Below, one piece after another: positions 26,320-38,305 of a stretch of DNA of 64,000 nt (position 1 is its first letter; each line of letters opens with the position of its first letter). The stretch spans positions 17,189,716-17,253,715 of the forward strand of contig NC_045144.1 in NCBI RefSeq assembly GCF_008831285.2, given 5' to 3'. A program made the translations under genes and the position numbers. This DNA comes from Nymphaea colorata. Lineage: Eukaryota; Streptophyta; Magnoliopsida; Nymphaeales; Nymphaeaceae. The notes below the pieces were generated by a model that was not told the DNA's origin, made no database searches, and saw nothing but the letters and a program-made list of their open reading frames with translations.

Positions 26320-28218
26320 ATGTCCACCGTCTCAGAGGAGAAGAAGTCGAAGAAGCACAAGAAGAAGTCGTCGTCCAAGCACGACGGCGGAGGAGCGGAA
26401 GAAGAGAAGATCAAATACGACAGAGATCTAGTGGCTGAACTCAGGGACGCTGGCGGAGATGATGAGAGCCACCACGCCGACTATCTGATCAAGCCGCAGG
26501 GCTTCACCCCTCCCCTCGACACCTCGAAATGGCCTCTCCTTCTCAAGAACTACGACCGCCTCAACGTCCGTACCGGCCACTACACGCCGCTTCCAACCGG
26601 ATACTCCCCTCTGAAGCGGCCCCTCGCCGAATACCTGCGCTATGGCATCATCAACTTGGACAAGCCCGCGAATCCCTCCTCCCACGAGGTGGTAGCGTGG
26701 ATCAAGCGCATCCTCAGGGTCGGTAAGACGGGCCACAGCGGCACCCTCGACCCCAAGGTCACCGGCAGCCTCATCGTCTGCATCGACCGGGCTACCCGCC
26801 TCGTCAAGTCCCAGCAAGGTGCCGGTAAGGAGTACGTGTGCGTGGCCAGGCTCCATTCATCTGTCCCGGACGTCTCCAAGGTCGCCCGTGCGCTCGAGAC
26901 TCTTACCGGCGCCCTGTTCCAGCGCCCTCCGCTTATCTCCGCCGTCAAGCGACAGCTTCGAATCCGAACAATCTATGAAAGCAAGCTCCTAGAGTATGAT
27001 GTGGAAAAGCACCTGGTGGTCTTCTGGGTCTCCTGTGAAGCAGGGACCTATATCAGGACGCTCTGCGTCCATTTGGGTCTGATTCTCGGCGTGGGTGGAC
27101 ATATGCAGGAGCTCAGGAGGGTCCGATCCGGGATCCTCGGCGAGAGGGATAACATGGTTACCATGCACGACGTCATGGACGCTCAATGGCTCTACGACAA
27201 TTGCAGGGATGAGGCGTATCTTAGGCGCGTCGTCATGCCCCTGGAAGTGCTTTTGACCAGCTACAAGAGATTGGTTGTAAAGGATTCTGCGGTCAATGCC
27301 ATCTGTTATGGTGCCAAGCTCATGATTCCGGGGCTGTTGAGGTTTGAGAATGGCATTGAAAACGGGGAAGAGGTTGTTTTGATGACGACGAAAGGGGAAG
27401 CTATTGCTCTGGGGATAGCGGAGATGACGACTGCAGTAATGGCAACTTGCGACCACGGGGTGGTGGCCAGGATCAAGAGGGTGGTGATGGATAGGGATAC
27501 TTATCCTAGGAAATGGGGGTTGGGGCCTCGCGCGTCGATGAAGAAGAAGATGATTGTCGAAGGTTTGCTTGACAAACACGGGAAGCCCAATGAGAAAACG
27601 CCCGCGGAGTGGTTGAGAAATGTAGTCCTTCCTCCAGGTGGAGATTCTGTGGTTGCTGGAATAGCGGCCATGACTGAATCGGAGACCAAGGTCTCTAAAG
27701 AGGTGAAGCAATTGGAAGGCAAGGAGGAAAAAAAGAGGAAAAAGCAACATCGGGAAGATGGTGAGGAAAATGGTGAGGACGTACGTAAACTGAGAGTGGA
27801 TGATGGGAGTTTGAGTCCACTTCCACCTTCCAAGAAGATTAAGGTTGGTGAAGAACAAGCAGAAGAAGCATCGAAATTGACACATAACTTGAAGACATCG
27901 AAAGAGGAAATTGAAGCAGACGTGGATGGCAGAAGCGAGAAGAAACAGAAGAAAAAGAAAAAGAAGGGAAACGGTGACAAGGATGAACCTTCTGGCGAGG
28001 AAGTCAATGTAGAAGTGACTGAAATAAAGAGTATTAAACATCTGGCGGAACCTGAATTGGCCGACGAGGAAAAGGCTTCAAAGGAAGAGAAGAAGAAGAA
28101 ACACAAGAAGGAGAAGAAGATCAAAGATGAGGAAGACAATGAAGAGGAAGATGGTAAGAGTGCTAAAAAGGACAAGAAGAAGAAGAAGAGCAAAAAGGAT
28201 CAAACTGAGGATGAGTAG
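26320..28218 (+). CDS. CBF5: CBF5/dyskerin (NAP57), H/ACA snoRNP pseudouridine synthase
   Basis: Catalytic subunit of H/ACA ribonucleoproteins, which convert uridine to pseudouridine in rRNA and snRNA and stabilise H/ACA RNAs and telomerase RNP; nucleolar. It is one uninterrupted 632-codon frame. The N-terminus is lysine-rich ([10 protein letters not shown]), followed by the dyskerin-like segment (about 55-105) and the TruB-type catalytic domain (about 108-290) with [12 protein letters not shown], whose Asp144 is the catalytic residue. The [10 protein letters not shown] helix follows at about 244-253. A PUA domain lies at about 316-391. The C-terminal 180 residues are low-complexity Lys/Glu tracts ([20 protein letters not shown]), typical nucleolar localisation signals. 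ATG context CCACCATGTC is good and no upstream ATG in the leader competes. Intronless, as in other plant homologues. GC content falls from 5' to 3'. Confidence 0.97.
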   Translation: MSTVSEEKKSKKHKKKSSSKHDGGGAEEEKIKYDRDLVAELRDAGGDDESHHADYLIKPQGFTPPLDTSKWPLLLKNYDRLNVRTGHYTPLPTGYSPLKRPLAEYLRYGIINLDKPANPSSHEVVAWIKRILRVGKTGHSGTLDPKVTGSLIVCIDRATRLVKSQQGAGKEYVCVARLHSSVPDVSKVARALETLTGALFQRPPLISAVKRQLRIRTIYESKLLEYDVEKHLVVFWVSCEAGTYIRTLCVHLGLILGVGGHMQELRRVRSGILGERDNMVTMHDVMDAQWLYDNCRDEAYLRRVVMPLEVLLTSYKRLVVKDSAVNAICYGAKLMIPGLLRFENGIENGEEVVLMTTKGEAIALGIAEMTTAVMATCDHGVVARIKRVVMDRDTYPRKWGLGPRASMKKKMIVEGLLDKHGKPNEKTPAEWLRNVVLPPGGDSVVAGIAAMTESETKVSKEVKQLEGKEEKKRKKQHREDGEENGEDVRKLRVDDGSLSPLPPSKKIKVGEEQAEEASKLTHNLKTSKEEIEADVDGRSEKKQKKKKKKGNGDKDEPSGEEVNVEVTEIKSIKHLAEPELADEEKASKEEKKKKHKKEKKIKDEEDNEEEDGKSAKKDKKKKKSKKDQTEDE

Positions 28219-31200
28219 TTATTCTTAAAGTCATTCTTGGCCTTGGCCTGCTTGTTTTGTCCACGAAGGATACTTGGAACAAGGGTTCAGAGGCTCTCCT
28301 CAATCTTGTCTCCGACGGTACATTTATTTCTTCGGTGAGAATGCTTCACTTTTATATATTTAATCTGATAAGTTGTTTTGGCGGAACCAGCTTTGACTGT
28401 AGCTCTTTATATAGACTAGTTTTTTTCTTAGTGAAATCAAATTTTGGCAGAATTTTAACATTTTTTAGCACGAATTGATATTGTTGCTGTATGTTTATAC
28501 GTACCTTTCACCGCCAGAACGTTTTTTCCAATCTTTATGTGGTTCTATTTCCTTCGGGTGGCCTAAATCGCCATGTTGAGATGGAATCTTTGGCTACCCT
28601 TGTTCCCGACTTTAACGTTTTATCGCAGTTGACGGTTCTTTGTTTCTGACCCTTTCAGTACAAATAGGATTGCTGTTTGGTTCTTTAATAGGTGTTATTT
28701 GTATACATGATACCATAATTCTGCTTGAACGGTGAAAGCACTGGAAGCTGCGCGCAACTTTTGTTTGTTTCCAATAGGACTGCTTTGGTTGAGCACCTCG
28801 TTGTGCCTAAGGGAAGGTTGGTCTTCATGTGTTCACAGCTTGTTCAGGCCTTTTCTGATGTTACTGAAGTTCGGTAATGGTTCATCGTGATAAAGTGAAT
28901 AATTGTCATGCAATGCATGTTTCGTATGGTCTATCCACCTCCATCCGGCTTGTAGGATCACAAAACCATAATTATCTTTGATATGCTGATTTATATGATC
29001 CTGGCTGCATAGTTTAACTTGGGTGTTGTCCCTACAAGTGGTCTTCCAATTCAGCGTAATCTTTACGCCAGTTAAATTATTAGAAAAGCTATATAGCAGC
29101 TTGGGTACCTTTAGTTTCTTGGCGAAACACTGCATCCCCTCTGCTCGGATACGGTTGCTTGAAAGGTCCAGATGTGAATCTCATAAAGGAATGTTCTTGA
29201 ACTACAGGGGTGTACATTCAAGTTTTCTCTCTCAGATAATTACTAATGTGAGTGCTTTTTGTATTATCATGCGATAAGAACGAACGTTCGAATATTGATA
29301 TGATGGATGCAAAAGTGGTCTCTGATCAAGTAACGAGGTTACGTTCAGTGTGTATTCCGTAAGATACGTGTTGTGCTCTGTTTCCATTTACCATATGAGC
29401 GCTGTTGTGGGTTACCAAAAAGCACACGGTCGTGCGACTGGTGTCTTGCCGGGACGGGTTTTCCATTAACTATCATTTTACGGGTGTAGTTTCCCTTTGA
29501 CGATTCAAGCATTGACATGCACAAACTAGGAACTATAGGACATTGTCCGTCTGTTTTTGTTTTTCAATGCATCTGATGAGGAAATGTCTCCTGGTTCTGT
29601 TTTGCTAGAGATTTCTCTGCATTCAGAATCAGGGGTCTACCCTAGTCATATCACACGCGTCTGAAATAAAAAAGCACGGCCCTGAGGAAAATGAGTTTAT
29701 AATGAATGCCAGAACCGTCAAACTTTTTATTTGGGAGTACTGGAAGACTAAAAGTTGATAATTCAATGGCAGGCTGCCTTGACGTCTTCTTGGTTCAGAT
29801 ACATTTCGTTGCTTCGCCAAGATTATCTGGGGCATCACCCGTTGCTGTAAGGCCCGAGACAAGTTGTTTCGTAGTTGGTGGAAAATTGCGCAGGTCCTCG
29901 GATCCTGCCTTCTTGGTGCAGACCATTTGTATGTAAAGGCGTTTTTGAATACAAATCTCTTCATAGTTCTTCAGTTGTGAGCTTTTACTCTAGAATACCT
30001 CTCTTCATAGTTCTTCAGTTGTGAGCTTTTACTCTAGAATACCTCTCTTTCTTTTATAAAGAAAAATTTAGTAAGGTACGTATCTCATTTGTTGAAGCTA
30101 TAATAAAGACCTGATTTTCTTTCAGCAATTCCTCCTGATGCGTCGGCGTTATGTTAATCTAGGAGGAAATTGCTTCCACGACGAATTTAAATTTGGGTAC
30201 ACGACCTGGTGATTCCATAGAGCTTGGGCATGCGGTGCCGCAGGATGTGGATCATATAACAGGAGGCACGCTATGTGGCCATGGAGCAGGACCAGCAGGT
30301 TCCCGCCCCTGGCCTGAAAATTTGGCGGGCCGGCCGGATAAATTGTGGGGGTAAGGTCGAGTTGGTTGGCTCAACTCGACCTGATAACTTACTTTTAATA
30401 TATATATAATGATTATATATATATATATTTTTTATTTCACACTATCTTGGGTTTTAGTCTGTTTGGGCCGAGCCCGAGCTGTGGGCATGGGTTGTGGCCT
30501 GGCGATGAGAAGTTTCTTTGTAATGATATTATCCTTGTTGATTGTTTTGATTAGGTATGGGTCTTGCAGAGGATTATCAATAGGCGGAGCGCCTGGAATG
30601 TTTTTGTTGTCGCTATATGCGCGTTCTGCTTTATTCTCGGGCAACCATATTGGTTCGAACGTTGTTAGCAACTTGTAAAGTGGGCAGTGACCTGGTCCTC
30701 CCTAAAACTGGGTTTTTTTCCTTTCCTGGGCTCGGAAATGAATGAAGGTGACCTGCTTTGACGTGCTCATCTCAGTCCATTTGCCATGGCTGTCAAAGCC
30801 AAGTTTAAGCTCATAAACGAATGGAGCTGAATGAGACGAGCTGGAGCGGCTTGTTCTCATTGAAACACATTATTTCAATACTAAAGTGAAACAAAAAAGT
30901 TCAATATCTAAGCTTAGTAAAGCGAAGTTCACTTGTTTACTCAGCAATCTTGATAGTGGCCAGGTCTCGTTAAGAGCCGTCCCAATTGTTCGTGATGCTG
31001 AACACATTATGCAGTGCTTGACTTGTTTGAAGGACAACCTCCTAACAAGACGGTTGGAGCTGTAATTTTATTGTCTATTCCGTGTCTATATATATGATAC
31101 GTTTACTAATTTGAGAAAACCTTATAATCTTTTCCTGGAGGTCCTCAGGCAAAACAAACTTCGAAGTTCTTTTCTACAGATTTACAGCATTTTAGCTGTG

Positions 31201-31490
31201 GCATTCTTTTCCAGAGTTAACCAGCAAGTGTTCATCAGTAGTGAGTGAAATGCTTCCACCTCATGAATCAGGAGGGTGACTCATCAGCTGCGCGGGGGAA
31301 GTCTTTCCTCGTCAAAAAATTAAGGTGGGAGCCGCTTCCCATTTCTCCACGCTGCGTCCACAGCTGCTGGCTCGCTGCTTTCTGCATATGCCTTTCGGCT
31401 CTCGCTCACCCTCTCATAGAAGCAGCATCCTTCAACTGCAACAACAAGAACAAAAAATTAGCTCAAAGAAAATCGCTTACTCTCCTTTTG
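28219..31490. other. Intergenic region downstream of CBF5
   Basis: Begins with the CBF5 3' UTR. No gene was recognised. A perfect 44-bp tandem duplication sits at 29957-30044. TA-rich runs occur at 30398-30430. Short open frames have no family resemblance. Confidence 0.6.
29957..30044. repeat. Perfect 44-bp tandem duplication
   Basis: The 44-bp unit starting CTCTTCATAG at 29957 is repeated without visible change at 30001. The identity implies a recent slippage or duplication event in non-coding DNA. Confidence 0.9.
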
Positions 31491-31493
31491 ACA

Positions 31494-32104
31494 ATGGCGC
31501 CTGGGCCTGCTTCTTCCTCGTCATTCTTCGTGTTCACGGTTCTTCTGCTTCTCCTGATCTTTTCTGGACCCTCCTTGTCCTGCGTCTCCTGGCTGCGAGC
31601 CTTTACAACTGGAGCATTCCATTCCTCAGTCGGACGTCGACATGCTAGAGGTCCCTCTTAGCCTGGAGTTCCTCTGAGGCGGAATTCTTCCTGTGGGGTG
31701 CTTTGGGCCATGGCCTCGACAAGGTGGCGCCGGAGATGGCCGCCGGCGGTCCCCCACCAATCGGCGCCACTAAGGCTAACCCTGACCCCTTCACCAAGGA
31801 TTCATGTGATCGCACAACTTGCTTACCAAGAAGTTAGACACCAGAGGTAATTGCCATGCATCGCTCATTCGACCGACCAACCAACAAGTGGGCCATTATT
31901 TTCTCGTTTGGTGCTTCCTTTCTTATTGTTCCTGTCATGCTTGTTAAATGTGACTTGCGAACTGAGCATGGTGGTAGCAAGGCGATTAAGAAGAGGGCTG
32001 CTGGGTTCGCGAGGCCGTTGCTGGATTTGAGTGCCGAAAGTTTTTCGGGGAGGTTGTCGACAAGTCATTGGGCGCTTTTGGACGAAGCTGGATATGAAAT
32101 TTAA
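31494..32104 (+). pseudogene. Broken desiccation-related protein gene (PCC13-62 type, ferritin-like)
   Basis: The first ATG opens a secretory signal peptide (MAPGPASSSSFFVF then LLLLLI). After a frame change, LEHSIPQSDVDMLEV and PLSLEFL follow. An extra T near 31675 creates TGA, and the homologous frame resumes one base later with EAEFFLWGALGHGLDKVAPE and GGPPPIGATKANPDPFTKD. A further small insertion near 31800 precedes VIAQLAYQEVRHQ. An intact GT-AG intron (31847-31977) then joins to KAIKKRAAGFARPLLDLSAESF, after which homology fades through another shift. At least three or four lesions and loss of the C-terminal part (family about 300 residues) make this a pseudogene. The retained intron shows it arose by DNA duplication rather than retroposition. 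Family assignment comes from these conserved blocks. Confidence 0.8.
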
Positions 32105-34500
32105 TGTATCATTTTAATAATAAATAATAGTCATAATTAATATAAAAAAATTGTTTAGAAGACAAAAAAAAACATAAAAATCGATAAAAGTAAAATTTGT
32201 AGTTCATATATCTTTAAGCAATAAAAAAACGTTTTTGTTTTTTCTGCTCATGGTATTATTTTATTATCTTATAAATATTTCATTATTATCTCATAATTAT
32301 GTTTATGTTATGTGCAAATTCATGGGCTGAGTGTTTTCTGGATTTAAGTTTCAGCGAAAAGGCTGCTTATTGCTGTAGCTGTACTCAATATTGGGCATTC
32401 ACGGATCCTGCACCATATGTCTAATCAAATTCTGTAGACTGTATACGCAACTCAAGCGTATCTCTTCTCTACGCATGAGAAAGGGATGTCAGGAGTCTGT
32501 AATTAGCTGCGGGCTTTGTTGCCTTGCAATTATGCTTAATCGGGTGTCCGGTGTCATTCTTTCAACCAGCCTGCAGGCAAGATCAGTTTGTGACATTAAC
32601 AGCGATGGTAGTTTCTTTAAATGTGCTTAGCTCCACCAGACCACACAGATATTTCTGTTTGGGGGACCCCATGTGCGGAAAGGAAACGAGCGAAAAGATT
32701 CCATCTTATCCTCCAAAGGAAGGAAGGGAATTAATTCCACGACGCTGCTCTCTCTGGCGATGCTCCAGATGATCAGAAGACAGGTCGTACCATGAATGGT
32801 TTCATCAACTCCTTGATTGTGGGCATGCATGAGGATTAGAGCCTTTTGGGTAGCTAGCGGCCCCCATTTCAAGAAGTCACAGTTGACCTGTGATTTTGAA
32901 CGCTGGTGAAGATCAGCTGGCCGTGGCGTGGCTGCCATCGATCGAGCAGCTCATCCTTCGCAGGCCTATCTGCTAGACCCTGGCGAAGAGGAAATACTCT
33001 CCTAGTGTCCGTGGACGTCTCTTCACTTGGAGCTGAATTCGAACAAGTTAATTAGTAAGAACGAATTCCAAAAACTCGGTTCAAGGATTATAGAAAAATA
33101 GCAACACCAACAAGTCAGCAATCGTTTATTCTTAAACAAGAACAAGATTTCTGTGACTGGTGTGTATTAACAGCTCAAATGAAGATCGCAGAAATAAAAG
33201 GGTAGGTGGTGCCACCTGACCTGGTTGTGCATCATGTGATGGGCAAAAGCAAAGTGCCCTTATTGTTTTTGGCCGGTCGCTGCCAGCCGAGCCATGTCAC
33301 TTTCTCTCCCTGCTCACGTTCGGTAAATGGTAAGAAATAGTGTAACCGTGACCTCTCTTTCGTCTCTATCTTCTAGCGACAGCACTCGTACCAAAACTAC
33401 TCCTTCCTGCACATCATCCATTCGTTATCCAAATCCATTTCACCGTGCACTCGCATCTCTCTCTCTCTTCATCCACTTGTTATCCAAATGGATTTCACCG
33501 CTAATCTTTCGCTCTCTGTGCAGGTCAAACCTAATATGAAAATGAAGCGCACAACCACTTGGAAACGCTGGGGCCCTGGCTTTTCTCCTCCATCTAAAGA
33601 AATTTCAATTATTGCTCTCTCGCTTGTTGTCATTTGCTGTCACTTGATGTTCTAATTGTATCCTTTCCGTCTTAAGATTTGCTGCACTGGTTTGAACACT
33701 GAAGCTCTGGAAAATTGAAGAAGGATATCAGAAAACATTGATTGGGCTACGTGGAGATGGGGTTGGTGGCTTACACTGACGGGGGCTTGTAACATCGACT
33801 AAATGGTCCTCACGACGGTCGTGGATAAGCGGAAAAAGGGTCAATGTAATGTAATAAAGGGAAAGTTAGATCAAATTTCATATTATCAGATTTCTATCAT
33901 ACGTACCTGCCAACTTAGTGAATTGGAAAAAGCGCGGGTCCACGCAAGCTGGCATGCACGGAATTTATCTGTTTCTTTTCGTTGGTTGCAACCAACCGTA
34001 TGGCGCCATTCATACTTTCAATAATGCGGTTAATGAAAAGCACGGCACCATCCGCTGCTTAGAAATTCAAGGATAAGATCAAACCTCATACAGGGAACGA
34101 GAGGGAGATTGAATCAACAATTTTGATTCTTGTAAAATGGCAATCACATGTAAGTGCCTGGCTACCCATCACTTCCAAATAAATAACAATCATGAATCTT
34201 TACGACTAATGGTTGAGCACAAAAATGGACTGCTCTTCTTTCATATTTTCTTTTTTTTCATAAGACGAAGACTTGTTCTGTTGTTTTCATTTCGTATTCT
34301 ACATTATGAGAGAGAGAGAACGAGAGAGAAAGTTGGCACTTACCAGTTGATTTTACCCAAGTTCCTTTCTTTATTTTCAGGAGGAGAGGGCAGGGCCCAC
34401 CCTGCGTCGGTGGGGGATGGGGATGGAAGGATCCCGAAGAAGCGCAAGGCTGCCCGCACTGCCCGCACTGCCCTTGAGGAGACGCAGTAACAACGAGAAA
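32105..34500. other. Intergenic region, no supported gene
   Basis: AT-rich near 32100-32320, otherwise unremarkable. No domain was recognised in any frame. The right-hand end should hold the distal promoter of the small serine-rich-type protein gene. Confidence 0.55.
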
Positions 34501-34534
34501 CGGGACCTCCTCCCCTCCCTCTCCCTTCCTCCGC

Positions 34535-34543
34535 CTATAAATA
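34535..34543 (+). promoter_or_regulatory. TATA box of the serine-rich-type protein gene
   Basis: CTATAAATA stands in a GC- and pyrimidine-rich context, followed about 30 bp later by a plausible start site near 34565-34575. The leader would run to a donor at 34599 (TTCCG|GTGGGT). A pyrimidine-rich acceptor at 35286-35287 (GTTGCTCAG) would give a leader intron of about 690 bp before the start codon at 35367. The promoter assignment is inference from this arrangement. Confidence 0.55.
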
Positions 34544-35366
34544 CAAAGCTCCGCCCCATCAGCCGCAGTTTGCCGCGGCGGCTCCTCAGCCTCTTCCGGT
34601 GGGTGGCCCTCTCTCTCTCTCTAAAATGTACATGTATATGTTCTTTTTACGTTACTTAATCCGTTATTTTTTTCCTTCCGTCTGCTATGGCGTTGTCAAA
34701 GTCCTTCCTCACTTATCCCCCTCTCTTATTTCGTTACTGGCTGCGAAGTCATGGATCAAACACAATGTTTCATGATTCATCGGTCTGGCGTTAACAAATA
34801 CATAGCTAAATAATATCTACTTACACACACAGCCACATAGTGCTTTGTTTTCTCTTTCTAACACTGGTGAGCGAGATTAATCGATGAAAAATCAACAAGA
34901 GGATGACTATTTCAGTCTCGCATATATATTATATATATCGAGAGAGAGAGAGAGAAGGTCGGATGATTCTAGTTGTGATAAAAAGTGGACGCTGAGGTCG
35001 CAAAAAAAATCCCCAACCTCCTCTGAACTGTGATGACAGGGCTCTTCCCGAGACGTGGCGTCATGACACCTGCGGGTCCCATAGCAGTTTTAGCATGTGG
35101 GTCCCACGCCCCTTCAGTTTGAATGACTGGAGGTGAACGGCGTCTCAGTTTCGGCCGGCCACCCCGACCGGACCGACCTTCGGAATACCATCTTCATCTC
35201 TCTATCTATTTTCATAATGCTGTAATCGATTTGCTGGCGTCCTTGTTGTTGTAGTAACCTGTTATCTACTCCCTTCCCGTTGCTCAGGTGAACTGCTGCT
35301 TGCCGTATATCTCTCTGCTGCCTACAAAGGTTTTCTGAGACTAGAGACGCATATATAGAGTTGAAA

Positions 35367-35627
35367 ATGGCGTCGTCGCATGTGGAGGTAGGCGCACATC
35401 ACGACCACGGTCCTCGGCCCACCGTCAAGAGGACGCTTTCGAACGATGGATTCGAGGGTGTGCCGGTGAAGTCGTGCGTCTGCGCCCCTCCCACGCACCC
35501 CGGTTCCTTCAAGTGCAGGCTCCACAGGGGTCACCACCACCCTCCTCCTCCCGAGTCGGCTCCGCTGCCTTCTCAACCTCAGTCCGCCGTCTCCGCCTGC
35601 TCCACCCGGACGGTCGAAGCGCAGTGA
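35367..35627 (+). CDS. Small serine-rich-type plant protein, unknown function
   Basis: An 86-residue product beginning MASSHVEV. The central block CVCAPPTHPGSFKCRLHR is the hallmark of a plant family annotated as serine-rich protein-like; the Cys-Val-Cys and HPGSF(K/R)CRLHR residues are its conserved core. Upstream is a Thr/Ser stretch (PTVKRTLSND) and downstream a Pro/Ser/His-rich tail. No signal peptide or membrane segment is visible, so a soluble protein is likely. The function of the family is unknown to me. The ATG is the first in frame after the probable leader intron, in an AAAATGG context. The stop is followed within about 200 bp by AATATAA-like polyadenylation sequence near 35815. 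Confidence 0.8.
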   Translation: MASSHVEVGAHHDHGPRPTVKRTLSNDGFEGVPVKSCVCAPPTHPGSFKCRLHRGHHHPPPPESAPLPSQPQSAVSACSTRTVEAQ

Positions 35628-37384
35628 GTCAAGGGATGAGAAGCCAAGACCACAGGACAAACGGTTTCTCTGGTGTGTAAATTAAGAGAACTGGTTCGCA
35701 GTTTGTATCCAGAGTTACTGCTCTCCAAAATCATCCGTCTGTTAAGAAGGAGGACCTCTCTCCGATCCGACTCGCTCTGTCTCTGTCTTGTCCCTGTACC
35801 TTCCCTTCCCCTGTAATATAATGGTGTCCTTCTCTCTTGTGTCCGTATGATTCCCCATTTACTTTTTTATGACCGTGCCACAATCGAACCGAAAGTCCGA
35901 CTTCATCGGTCATCATCCAGAAAACATAGTTGACATTTTAATCACCGGCAAGTGAATCCACGAAATCGAACTCAAAATGGGAGAACCAGAAGAATTTGCA
36001 CTGCTCTTCTTTTATGACCTCAAAATCTTTTCATTTAGACATGCCACGAAGTGTAGAAGACTGCAGAAAAGCGAGTTTCCTTTTCGTTTTTTCCCTTCCC
36101 GGCGTCCTCGCATTACGATATGGCGGAACGACGTTGAGTTCTAGTAAACCCCTGTTCACAAACTGCTATCTGAGGAGGCATGAGAGTGAATCTCAGAGAG
36201 GGCAAATAATGAAAGAACATTGGATACAAATACGCTGAGAACTATTGTTGTACTCTTGTATAAATTCACATGTTTTGTTCCCCCACGTCATGGATCAATC
36301 CAACGTCCTCCAAATGATATTCGCTTAAGAACCTATAGCAAATCTAGTTCTGGCCACTTACTGTATTGACCTTTTTCTTTTGTCTAAAAGAAAGTGACTT
36401 GACCCGATCAGTGCTAGTGGATTGAAGATAATCTACTGAGTTCTTTGATCTTTAGCTTCATTGGATAAATTACGGTTCAGACATTACATAGAATAGACCA
36501 TCATGTTGCAGCATTTGGACAAGGTTTTCTACCTTTCATGTTAACCATGATCAAATCTGAATTTCCAAACAATAAGGCTATATCACTTTGCTTGGTGTTC
36601 GCATTTGCCCAACCTCAAGAATGACAAAAAATTTCCAGCAAAACCTCGTTTAAATCTCTACCGTTTCGACCAGCGGATTCAAGTAGGTAAGAAAAAAAAA
36701 TCTCTATCGTTTCGACCACTTGAGGCCCCCAAGTCGACGCTTGCAAAAATATCCGACCATCTCAAACTGCTTCATACTGAGGGGAAGGCGAAACAAAATC
36801 AACATAATCAAGAAAGTATTATGGATGTCCCTCCAACTTACAATGAAGACAAAGGAATTCATAGCCAGAGCCAATACAGGATCATGGAACTTAAACAAGA
36901 TCATTCTGAAATCACATACAAAAATCGGAGATTGTTAGAAGGGAAGAGCAACCGAGCACTCAAATCTTACGGAAGAAGAATTATCCGTATCCGCGCTCGA
37001 GATCATTGACGACATCATATATATGGGATTGGCGTCACGGTCTCCAATTTTGCTCTCCCAACCACAACCCAGACCTTGGTCCCTCAGGCTGTCGTATGGT
37101 TCTCATTTTCTCGCAGCGAAACTTCGCCCCTGCCTTCAAATTGTCATTCCGGATCAAACTCTTCCCTGCACCTTGACGGCTGAGAACATGATCCACGAGG
37201 ACCTGCATTCCGGAGATGATACTGTTCCTAGCCTAATACACCAACAAATCCCGCTTTGGCAGTAGCATAACGACTTCAGTTATATTTGAGAAGACTGAGA
37301 CTTTCGTCACCCGGATGCTCCATTCTTATTCTAATATATAGAATTACACGTAAATTTCATCAAGCGTATACCTGGTTAAGAGCT

Positions 37385-38305
37385 GCTCTAAAACGCCAGT
37401 TGCAGCCCAGCCTGCAAGCTAAGCAAAGAGCCTAGGCGAGACTAGGCACGTTAAGCAGTTGTGCACGTTAAGCAGTTTTAACTAATAGAAAGCAATATTA
37501 GTATTCCAATTAACAACAAAACTTGAAGCATTTCTTCAATGAACTTATAATACAAAGCAATTAAAATGAATGATCGCACTCAAAATAAGCATTTCATGAC
37601 ATGATAATAAAGTTACAAACACAAGTATAAGTTTGAAACAGCGAATATAATGAAATTAAAAAATGATGCTTAAAAGTTGTTTAGCATAACATCACTGCTT
37701 TGGATACTTTAGAGCATGCAAAATCTTCTAATTTCCCAAGTACCAATTACTAAATGCTGCATTTTCCCTTCCAAATCTAAAAGTCTAAACGAATACCAAA
37801 CTACTCATTTAAATTTTTCTTAAAAAGGAGAGATCATAAATCCTCAACATAACCGCAGCTCCAATGTTAACCTTGTTCTTAAAACAGTCTTGTATAATAA
37901 TCTAATAAGCAAGATAAAGTGCTAGGAAGACAACATATATATTATGCACAAAGCAGTTAAGAAACCTATAAGCATAAAAGATAAAACCTATTCAAAGTAT
38001 AACCGTTTACAAACTATAACTATGAAAAAGTTATAAGTACATAAAGTCATAAATGTGTACATGCACACATCCATACTATCTATACAATCTGCATACATCC
38101 ATGCTTCCAATACAATCTGCATAAGAACGTCTGAAGAAAAAATGAAAAAAAAAAAAACTCTCATACAGCGAGAAAGGAGAAGGAAAAGAGAAAAAGGAGA
38201 AAAACTGAAAAAGAAACAAACTAGGCCGGTAGGAGAAAAATAGAAAAATGCCTACGCTATTGAGTCACTAGACAAGGCTAGACGCCTTAAGCAATGGCAC
38301 AAGCA
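37385..38305. mobile_element. Degenerate non-autonomous hAT-like element
   Basis: The left end (CTGCTCTAAAACGCC, then CCTAGGCGAGACTAGGC) and the right end (CTAGACGCCTTAAGCAATG read forward) are imperfect inverted relatives. They resemble the family of plant elements starting CAGTGTT-CTAAAA-GGCG with subterminal CCTAGGCG repeats. The core is AT-rich without coding capacity. No clear 8-bp target duplication was found, so both boundaries and the superfamily are tentative. Confidence 0.4.

Noticed and set aside
26989-28041. Minus-strand open frame of 350 codons opposite CBF5
   Set aside because: It is the mirror of the purine-rich Lys/Glu-coding 3' half of CBF5, which yields Phe/Leu-rich frames without stops. 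It has no domain of its own.
36605-37009. Plus-strand frame of 134 codons
   Set aside because: Contains a near-duplicated poly(A)-adjacent stretch, no recognisable domain, and AT-rich chance composition. Not enough to call a gene.
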